From the NCBI GenBank assembly GCA_030748365.1, contig JASMME010000079.1:1-6510 (forward strand): a DNA stretch of 6,510 bases, written 5' to 3'. The DNA comes from Lutibacter sp. (lineage in GTDB: Bacteria; Bacteroidota; Bacteroidia; Flavobacteriales; Flavobacteriaceae). Shown piece after piece: positions 1 through 5,205 of this stretch (the stretch's first letter is position 1; each line of letters begins with the position of its first letter). Position numbers and translations under genes: made by a program. Below the pieces are notes generated by a model that was not told where the DNA came from, searched no databases, and saw only the letters and a list, made by a program, of their open reading frames with translations.

Positions 1-341
1 TTGGTCAAGACTATCTGCTGTGTAAAATCAATCTTATCGTCTGCCAATCGCTTAAATGAAATGGTTCCCGAAATGGCCGCAGGATCCAAGGATTCAGGAA
101 AAACAATTTCCAACCCTTCGGCTGTTTTATGGAGCAACACATCAGTTGGGAGTTCAGCGGCATTGTTCAACTTATCGATTTCCTGTTGGTAATTGAGTTC
201 TTCCTTGTAATAGTCTTCTGAGACCAGGTGATGGTCGTACTCAGGCAAGAACATGACCTTATACACAAAAGTCAATATAAAAATGACAAAGAGCGAAATG
301 GACAATACGATGCCGGTAGGCCAGCTTATTTTGAGTTTCAT
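1..341 (-). CDS. ccoH: FixH/CcoH family cbb3 oxidase assembly protein (3' end cut by window edge)
   Basis: CcoH (FixH) is a small single-pass membrane protein needed for assembly or stability of cbb3 oxidase. The first 113 codons are visible, beginning MKLKISWPTGIVLS, and the frame is still open at the window edge; family members usually have about 150 residues. A hydrophobic membrane segment covers roughly residues 7-29. It is followed by the conserved YDHHLVSEDYYKEELNYQ stretch typical of flavobacterial FixH, then an acidic/amphipathic region and the start of a beta-rich periplasmic domain. The ATG overlaps the ccoG stop codon as ATGA, so the two genes are probably translationally coupled. 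That overlap and the position of the membrane segment fix the start. The family call rests on the YDH...EDYYK motif plus the position directly after ccoG. Confidence 0.9.
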   Translation of the reverse strand, partial: MKLKISWPTGIVLSISLFVIFILTFVYKVMFLPEYDHHLVSEDYYKEELNYQQEIDKLNNAAELPTDVLLHKTAEGLEIVFPESLDPAAISGTISFKRLADDKIDFTQQIVLT

Positions 342-1759
342 GGTCGGTGTATTTGATAGGGACCGGTAAAATTGGTCGTGGCGGTTTCGATCAAGGCATC
401 CTTTGCATAGATGCCGATCTGTATTTTCTCCTTCGACGAATGTAAGTCTTTTTTATCAATTTCTATAAAAACTGTGCCTTCTTTCAGCCCTTGCTTAGGT
501 ACGGACAAAGTACCTCCAACCACCGATACTGTTCCTTTGTGTGAGATCAAGTCCATACGCACCGCTTCAATGGGCTCGGTCGTTTTGTTGATCAGCTTAA
601 AGGTATAGACATTTTTAATGGTGGTGTCGGTGGTTTGAAAAGTCTGACCGGGCAAACGAAGCACCACCGCTTCTATATCATTGCGTAAGAACAACAGGGT
701 GGTAAGTACGATAAGCAGTATGGTCAGTATAGAGGTATACGCAATCATACGCGGGGTAAAACGGAAGGGTTCTCCTTTTTCTATGCTGTCTTCCGAAGCA
801 TAGCGGATAAGCCCCCGGTCATAACCGGTTCGGTCCATGATGGCATCACAGGCATCGATACAAGCGGTACAATTGATGCATTCTAGCTGGGTGCCGTTTC
901 TGATATCAATACCAGTAGGGCAAACCTGTACGCATTGCTTACAGTCTATACAGTCTCCATGACCGGCCGCAGACCTGTCTTCCCCCTTGCGGAGTTTTTT
1001 TCTTCCCTGTGTACCCTCTCCCCTGACAAAATCATAGGCAACATTGATTGATTGGTCGTCTAACAAAACTCCCTGCAACCTCCCATAAGGACAGACAATG
1101 ATACAGACCTGTTCGCGGAACCAGGCAAAAACAAAATAAAAGACGGCCGTGAACAATAGCAATTTTAACAGCAACACCCGGTGTACCCAGGGGCCGTCCA
1201 GTACATACTGGATGACCTCGTCGGAGCCCATCAGATAAGACAGGAAGACATTGGCAATTAGGAAAGAGATTAGAAAGAATACAAACCATTTCAGCACTCG
1301 TTTCCTAATCTTTTCAGCGTTCCAGGCTTGGTTGTCTAATTTTTTCTGCCGGGCGCTATTCCCTTCAATGAGGTATTCCACCTTTCTAAATACCAATTCC
1401 ATAAAAATGGTCTGCGGACAGATCCATCCACAGAATATCCTACCAAAAACCACGGTAAACAGGATGATAAATACAATGCTGACAAGCAGGGAAATGACCA
1501 GTAGATGAAAATCATGTGGCCAGAAAGGAAAACCAAAAATATGAAACTTCCGCTCAAGGATATTGAACAATAAAAACTGATTGCCCTTTATTTTAACAAA
1601 GGGCGCTAGCAAGAGAAAGGCTAGGAGAAAATAGCTCAGTATATTGCGGTAGCGATAGTATCTTCCCGCAGGTTGTTTGGGGAAAATATAGTTACGCTGA
1701 CCCTTTTCATTGATGGTAGCAATCGAATCTCTGAATCGTTCTTCTCCTGGTGCTTGCAT
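338..1759 (-). CDS. ccoG: CcoG/FixG, membrane-bound 4Fe-4S protein for cbb3 oxidase copper maturation
   Basis: CcoG (also RdxA/FixG) is a polytopic inner-membrane iron-sulphur protein; in proteobacteria it acts as a cupric reductase that supports copper delivery to the CuB site. From the chosen start it has 473 residues, normal for the family. Visible features are about five membrane segments (near 40-56, 84-106, 156-176, 194-212, 338-358), a CGWICP motif (Cys110, Cys114), a REQVCIIVCPYGRLQ motif (Cys219, Cys223), and two ferredoxin-type 4Fe-4S clusters (Cys270/273/276/280 and Cys294/297/300/304). A C-terminal Ig-like domain covers about 363-467. An upstream in-frame ATG at 1819 would add 20 residues. 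I prefer 1759 because homologues start shortly before the (E)xFRDSI motif, and the extra stretch contains a promoter-like octamer. The stop overlaps the ccoH start. The gene is separated from ccoP by 162 nt, in contrast to the tight packing upstream. Confidence 0.95.
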   Translation of the reverse strand: MQAPGEERFRDSIATINEKGQRNYIFPKQPAGRYYRYRNILSYFLLAFLLLAPFVKIKGNQFLLFNILERKFHIFGFPFWPHDFHLLVISLLVSIVFIILFTVVFGRIFCGWICPQTIFMELVFRKVEYLIEGNSARQKKLDNQAWNAEKIRKRVLKWFVFFLISFLIANVFLSYLMGSDEVIQYVLDGPWVHRVLLLKLLLFTAVFYFVFAWFREQVCIIVCPYGRLQGVLLDDQSINVAYDFVRGEGTQGRKKLRKGEDRSAAGHGDCIDCKQCVQVCPTGIDIRNGTQLECINCTACIDACDAIMDRTGYDRGLIRYASEDSIEKGEPFRFTPRMIAYTSILTILLIVLTTLLFLRNDIEAVVLRLPGQTFQTTDTTIKNVYTFKLINKTTEPIEAVRMDLISHKGTVSVVGGTLSVPKQGLKEGTVFIEIDKKDLHSSKEKIQIGIYAKDALIETATTNFTGPYQIHRP

Positions 1760-1773
1760 GGGTAAGTGAAAAA

Positions 1774-1863
1774 AGGCTGTTTTCCAAGGATATCTCCCAA
1801 CAAAAATACCACAATCCAATGGATAAAGATACTCCTGAAGAGACCTCGCTTACAAAACAGCCT
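1774..1863. repeat. 10-bp inverted repeat upstream of ccoG
   Basis: AGGCTGTTTT at 1774-1783 is exactly complementary to AAAACAGCCT at 1854-1863, with 70 nt between the arms. The proximal arm ends 15 nt before the ccoG start, and the arms enclose the promoter-like octamer at 1801-1808. In a transcript begun further upstream the arms could pair and bring the ccoG start close to a stem. The long loop makes a functional role uncertain; a chance match is possible. Confidence 0.35.
1801..1808 (-). promoter_or_regulatory. Possible -7 promoter element for ccoGH (TATTTTTG)
   Basis: On the minus strand this reads TATTTTTG, an exact match to the Bacteroidota -7 consensus TAnnTTTG. It would place transcription start near 1797 and give a ccoG leader of roughly 38 nt. 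No TTG or TTTG -33 element is visible at the usual 17-23 nt spacing, which weakens the call. It is identical to the octamer upstream of ccoS and follows a terminator-like hairpin, so a separate ccoGH transcript is plausible. The octamer alone could occur by chance. Confidence 0.35.
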
Positions 1864-1877
1864 GCTTACTACTAACT

Positions 1878-1909
1878 AAAAAATCAAAAACAGGGCCTAG
1901 TCAGGACCC
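1878..1909 (-). terminator. Rho-independent terminator or attenuator after ccoP
   Basis: Reading the minus strand, 12 nt after the ccoP stop comes GGG-t-CCT, a GACT loop, then AGGCCC: a six-pair GC-rich stem with one bulged T (1893-1909). It is followed by a T-rich stretch with runs of five and six T (1878-1890). This is the layout of an intrinsic terminator. The stem is short and bulged, so partial termination (attenuation between ccoP and ccoG) is more likely than a complete stop. Confidence 0.5.
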
Positions 1910-1921
1910 ATATCTTCCATA

Positions 1922-2563
1922 TTATTCCGGCCAGATAATGTCTCCCTCAGCCGCTTTGGGATTCTGAGGAGTGGTTCCCTGCATGGATATTATATAACTG
2001 GAGAGCTGTTGCATTTCCAGCCTGCTTAAAGTGCTTTCCCAGGCAATCATTCCCTTACCGGGTCTTCCACCTTTGGCAATGGTATTGTAAACATCTATTA
2101 CAGTACCTCCTAGGAACCAGGCATTGTCCGTTAGATTGGGACCAATACTACCACCCAGGTCTTCCAGGTGACAAGCTGTACAAGTCTTAGAAGCAAATAG
2201 CTCCTTGCCTTTTGCTAAATTTTCAGCATCTGTAAAAGCAACGATATTGTCGGTGTTAAACAGTTCGGGATTGGCCGCTTTGTAGGCCGCAATCTCTTTC
2301 TTTGCTGCATCCATAGCAGCCGCAAATTCATCCGCTTGCTTATACTTACCAAATCCATATACCATTACGTAATAGAAAATACCAACCGCTATGGTAATGT
2401 AAAATCCTGCCAACCACCAGGGAGGCAATACATTGTCGAGTTCTTTGATACCGTCGTAGTCATGGTCTAACATGATGTCTTCTTCGGTGGCTAAATCGTG
2501 GGCTCCGGTCATGGACTTCATGAACTTTTTCCAGCCCGAAACATTGTCTGAATGCTTATTCAT
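1922..2563 (-). CDS. ccoP: cbb3 oxidase subunit CcoP, short single-haem form
   Basis: CcoP is the membrane-anchored c-type cytochrome subunit that takes electrons from soluble carriers or the bc1/ACIII complex and passes them towards CcoO and CcoN. The protein has 213 residues. It begins with a short cytoplasmic segment, then the CcoP_N signature YDGIKELDNVLPPWW (about 36-50), one membrane helix (about 51-70), and a charged helical linker (about 74-95). A single cytochrome c domain follows, with haem-binding CTACH (Cys128, Cys131, His132), the GPNLTD motif, and Met172 in GKGM as likely axial ligand. Proteobacterial CcoP has two haem domains; only one is present here, as in other Bacteroidota. 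The N-terminus is also short: many flavobacterial CcoP proteins, as I recall them, carry about 80-90 extra residues with further membrane helices ahead of the YDGI motif. The ATG lies 6 nt after the ccoQ stop, leaving no room for such an extension. Confidence 0.95.
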   Translation of the reverse strand: MNKHSDNVSGWKKFMKSMTGAHDLATEEDIMLDHDYDGIKELDNVLPPWWLAGFYITIAVGIFYYVMVYGFGKYKQADEFAAAMDAAKKEIAAYKAANPELFNTDNIVAFTDAENLAKGKELFASKTCTACHLEDLGGSIGPNLTDNAWFLGGTVIDVYNTIAKGGRPGKGMIAWESTLSRLEMQQLSSYIISMQGTTPQNPKAAEGDIIWPE

Positions 2564-2569
2564 AATTTC

Positions 2570-2746
2570 TTAATTATTATCGTTGTCTAAAGGTAACTGA
2601 CTCACTTCCTCTATCTTTCTTTTGGGCAATTTCATCACAAAGACCAACATGCCTACAAACACCATAAAGAAGAGGAGCATGGAAATGATCGGGTAGATTT
2701 CTACACCGTCAATACCTGCCATATTATGTTTGATAAACTTTAACAT
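2570..2746 (-). CDS. ccoQ: CcoQ-like small membrane subunit of cbb3 oxidase
   Basis: This 58-residue protein (starting MLKFIKHNMAGIDGVEIYP) has one hydrophobic helix at about residues 19-38 and a basic then acidic hydrophilic tail (KLPKRKIEEVSQ). CcoQ proteins are small single-helix subunits that stabilise the cbb3 complex. Sequence conservation in the family is low, so the name rests on length, topology, the PK(R)K tail after the helix, and above all position. It sits 6 nt after the ccoNO stop and 6 nt before the ccoP start, the place ccoQ takes in cco operons. The spacers carry no clear Shine-Dalgarno sequence, usual for Bacteroidota. Confidence 0.88.
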   Translation of the reverse strand: MLKFIKHNMAGIDGVEIYPIISMLLFFMVFVGMLVFVMKLPKRKIEEVSQLPLDNDNN

Positions 2747-2752
2747 CGCTGT

Positions 2753-4921
2753 TTATTTTAAAGCTGTATTACCCGCCTTGATATCGGTACCCAAACGTTG
2801 CAGGTAAGCGATTAGGGCCACTATTTCCTTCTGCTGAACGTTGCTGTTTCCGTAATTCTTGACAAATTCAGGATCTTGACGCAAACTGGTTTCGATCTCT
2901 TTTGCCTGTGCCAACAAGGCCTGTTTGGCTTCTGAAATGTCTGTATCACTGTAAGGAACGCCTAGTTTGGCCAGGGCGGTCATTTTATCTTCCAGGTTTG
3001 AAGCATTCATGTTGTTCTTCAATAACCAGGGATAACGTGGCATGATGGATCCTGGCGATGTGGAACGCGGATCAAACATATGGTTGAAATGCCAGTTATT
3101 GTTGTATTTACCACCCAACCTGTGTACATCCGGACCGGTCCTACGCGATCCCCATAGGAATGGGAAATCGTAGACAAATTCTCCAGCCTTGGAGTATTCA
3201 CCATAACGTTCTACTTCAGAACGGAACGGGCGGATCATTTGGGAGTGGCAATTGTTACAGCCCTCACGGATATAGATGTCCCTACCCTCCAGTTCCAGCG
3301 GTGTATACGGCTTGACACTGGCAATGGTTGGGATGTTTGATTTGACCAGGAAGGTTGGTACAATTTCTACCAGACCACCAATCAAAATAGCGACCGTGGT
3401 CAGTATGGTAAACAATACCGTCCTTCTTTCCAGCCAGGTGTGAACGGGTTCACCGGCCACTCTTTTTCCGCTAATCTTCTTTAAAGGAACTGCTTCTGCC
3501 AACTCATCTTCTACAGCACTTCCTGCCCTGGCAGTTTTAATGACATTGACCGCCAGTAATATAAACCCTAAGAGATAGAGCGTACCTCCAATGGCCCGAA
3601 TCATATACATGGGAATGATCTGGGTAACGGTTTCCAGGAAATTTCCATAAACCAGGGTTCCGTCCGGATTGAACTGTTTCCACAAAGAAGCTTGGGTAAA
3701 TCCTGCGATATACAGGGGAATCGCGTAAAAAATAATACCCAGGGTGCCCAACCAAAAATGTGTATTGGCGAGTTTCTTTGAGTATAATTCCGTCTTCCAA
3801 AGCTTGGTAGCTACCCAGTAAATGATCCCTGAAGCCATAAATCCATTCCAGGCCAAAGCGCCTACGTGTACGTGACCGATAATCCAGTCTGTATAGTGCC
3901 CGATGGCATTTAGGTTTTTAAAGGACAACATTGGCCCTTCAAAGGTGGCCATCCCATAGCCTGTAATGGCTACCACAAAGAATTTAAGTACTGGGTTCTC
4001 ACGTACCTTGTCCCAGGCACCCCGTAGGGTTAATAAACCGTTGATCATACCTCCCCAGGAAGGGAAAATCAGCATGACCGAAAAAACCGTTCCCAGGTTT
4101 TGTGCCCACTCGGGCAAAGCGGTGTACAACAAGTGGTGAGGGCCTGCCCAGATATACAGGAAGATCAAAGTCCAGAAGTGAATGATGGACAGTCTATAGG
4201 AATATACCGGCCTGTTGGCTACTTTGGGCACAAAGTAATACATCAAACCAAGTACCGGGGTGGTCAAAAAGAAGGCCACTGCATTGTGTCCGTACCACCA
4301 CTGGAGCAAGGCGTCTTGCACCCCTGAATAGATAGAATAACTTTTAAATCCGGTTACCGGTAGTTCTAGGTTGTTAAAGATATACAGTACGGCAACGGTT
4401 ACCAGGGTTGCTATATAAAACCAAATTGCCACATAAATGTGTCGTTGTCTTCTCTTGAGAATGGTTCCGATTAGGTTGATTCCAAATACTACCCAGACCA
4501 ACACGACCAAAATATCAATGGGCCATTCCAGTTCTGCGTATTCCTTGGAACTGGTGAATCCGAGTGGTAGTGTAATGGCCGCAGCCACAATAATGGTTTG
4601 CCAGCCCCAAAAATGTATCCTACTCAAGACATCGCTAAACATACGCGCTTTCAACAAGCGTTGGGTTGAGTAATATATTCCTAAAAATATACTATTCCCA
4701 ACAAAGGCAAAGATAACTGCATTGGTATGCAGGGGTCTTAAACGACCAAAGCTCAACCAGGAAATAGCATTGTCTGAACCCGTGAATTCCAATAAACCCG
4801 GGAAGATGAACAACAGTGCCACGATCAGCCCTACTAACATCCCTACAACACCCCAAAGGACAGTAGCCCAAAGGAACATTTTCACGATTTTATTATCATA
4901 ATAAAATTGTTCTTTTTCCAT
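2753..4921 (-). CDS. ccoNO: Fused cbb3 oxidase subunits I and II (CcoN-CcoO)
   Basis: This single 722-residue chain joins the catalytic subunit CcoN (about 1-465) to the monohaem cytochrome c subunit CcoO (about 495-722). CcoN reduces O2 to water and pumps protons in the cytoplasmic membrane. All expected CcoN ligands are visible: His65 and His352 for haem b, His350 for haem b3, His212, His262 and His263 for CuB, and Tyr256 at the position of the cross-linked active-site tyrosine. All sit at a constant offset of +5 from Pseudomonas stutzeri CcoN numbering. The CcoO part has an anchoring helix (about 501-525), haem-binding CNNCH (Cys555, Cys558, His559), SQMIRPFRSE, WGSRRTGPD, and MPRYPWL with Met627 as likely axial ligand. 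A charged linker (about 465-500) joins the parts. Separate ccoN and ccoO genes are the rule in proteobacteria; the fusion is known in Bacteroidota. The start, ATG preceded by AACAAATA, lies 29 nt after ccoS. Confidence 0.97.
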   Translation of the reverse strand: MEKEQFYYDNKIVKMFLWATVLWGVVGMLVGLIVALLFIFPGLLEFTGSDNAISWLSFGRLRPLHTNAVIFAFVGNSIFLGIYYSTQRLLKARMFSDVLSRIHFWGWQTIIVAAAITLPLGFTSSKEYAELEWPIDILVVLVWVVFGINLIGTILKRRQRHIYVAIWFYIATLVTVAVLYIFNNLELPVTGFKSYSIYSGVQDALLQWWYGHNAVAFFLTTPVLGLMYYFVPKVANRPVYSYRLSIIHFWTLIFLYIWAGPHHLLYTALPEWAQNLGTVFSVMLIFPSWGGMINGLLTLRGAWDKVRENPVLKFFVVAITGYGMATFEGPMLSFKNLNAIGHYTDWIIGHVHVGALAWNGFMASGIIYWVATKLWKTELYSKKLANTHFWLGTLGIIFYAIPLYIAGFTQASLWKQFNPDGTLVYGNFLETVTQIIPMYMIRAIGGTLYLLGFILLAVNVIKTARAGSAVEDELAEAVPLKKISGKRVAGEPVHTWLERRTVLFTILTTVAILIGGLVEIVPTFLVKSNIPTIASVKPYTPLELEGRDIYIREGCNNCHSQMIRPFRSEVERYGEYSKAGEFVYDFPFLWGSRRTGPDVHRLGGKYNNNWHFNHMFDPRSTSPGSIMPRYPWLLKNNMNASNLEDKMTALAKLGVPYSDTDISEAKQALLAQAKEIETSLRQDPEFVKNYGNSNVQQKEIVALIAYLQRLGTDIKAGNTALK

Positions 4922-4950
4922 TATTTGTTCTGTTAATTGTTTTTATGTAT

Positions 4951-5124
4951 TTATTTAAGGTTGTTCACTTTTGAATCTTTGACCAGTTCATCGTCAAATA
5001 GCATCCGTACGGAAGGGGTATAAGTATCATCGTATTGCCCTGATTTTAATGACTTTAAAAAGGCTGCAAAGAAAAAAACTGCTACGATAATACTCACGCC
5101 AATCGTAATGTATATAACTTCCAT
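4951..5124 (-). CDS. ccoS: CcoS, cbb3 oxidase maturation protein
   Basis: This 57-residue protein has an N-terminal membrane helix at about residues 4-23 (IYITIGVSIIVAVFFFAAF). The CcoS signature follows: a Gly-x-Tyr/Phe-Asp-Asp turn (GQYDD, about 29-33), then a serine-proline segment leading to RMLFDDE (40-46). CcoS is needed for insertion of redox cofactors (haem b, CuB) into CcoN in Rhodobacter and relatives. It lies between ccoI and the structural genes, 81 nt after the ccoI stop and 29 nt before ccoNO. A possible promoter (5146-5153) lies 21 nt upstream, so ccoS may be the first gene of the oxidase transcript. Confidence 0.93.
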   Translation of the reverse strand: MEVIYITIGVSIIVAVFFFAAFLKSLKSGQYDDTYTPSVRMLFDDELVKDSKVNNLK

Positions 5125-5145
5125 TTTCGGTGGGATTTACCAACA

Positions 5146-5153
5146 CAAAAATA
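5146..5153 (-). promoter_or_regulatory. Possible -7 promoter element for ccoS-ccoNOQP (TATTTTTG)
   Basis: The minus strand reads TATTTTTG, matching the Bacteroidota -7 consensus TAnnTTTG in all fixed positions. Transcription would begin near 5140-5143, leaving a leader of about 17 nt before the ccoS ATG. The nearest upstream TTTG lies only 13 nt away, short of the usual 17-23 nt for a -33 element. A weak or misplaced -33 box is what one expects at an activator-dependent promoter, and a palindrome lies at the right distance for that. Confidence 0.45.
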
Positions 5154-5174
5154 CGATTAATCACGTCAAAAAAA

Positions 5175-5188
5175 ATGACATCCGTCAT
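5175..5188. promoter_or_regulatory. FNR/CRP-type palindrome ATGAC-N4-GTCAT upstream of ccoS
   Basis: The 14-bp element ATGACATCCGTCAT has perfect 5-bp arms and a 4-bp spacer. This is the geometry of FNR-family operators (TTGAT-N4-ATCAA), though the arm bases differ from the classical FNR sequence. Its centre lies about 40 bp upstream of the start predicted from the TATTTTTG element, close to the class II activator position. cbb3 operons are commonly controlled by FNR-type oxygen sensors. An alternative reading is a weak ccoI terminator, since on the minus strand the hairpin is followed by eight T; the 5-bp, AT-rich stem makes that less convincing but does not exclude it. Confidence 0.45.
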
Positions 5189-5205
5189 AAAATCAAAACG
5201 AATAA

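Noticed and set aside
411..608. Plus-strand open frame of 65 codons inside ccoG.
   Set aside because: It is antisense to the Ig-like domain of a clearly recognised gene, has no family-like motifs and no start signals. The same applies to the other plus-strand frames at 1251-1508, 4100-4327, 4437-4673, 5404-5658 and 5832-6017, and to the plus-strand frame at 1-192, which is antisense to ccoH.
1897..1920. Seven-codon reading frame (MEDMGPD) starting 1 nt after the ccoP stop and ending within the hairpin, resembling an attenuator leader peptide.
   Set aside because: It is too short to assess, has no run of regulatory codons, and its overlap with the hairpin can be chance.
5153..5162. 8-bp palindrome GATTAATC next to the promoter-like element upstream of ccoS.
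   Set aside because: It has no spacer geometry of a known operator and an 8-bp AT-rich palindrome is common by chance.
5164..5188. Intrinsic terminator for ccoI (ATGAC/GTCAT stem followed by eight T on the minus strand).
   Set aside because: The stem has only five pairs, three of them A-T, with a 4-nt loop, so it would be weak. The FNR-type operator reading fits the spacing better. Kept as an alternative within the operator entry.
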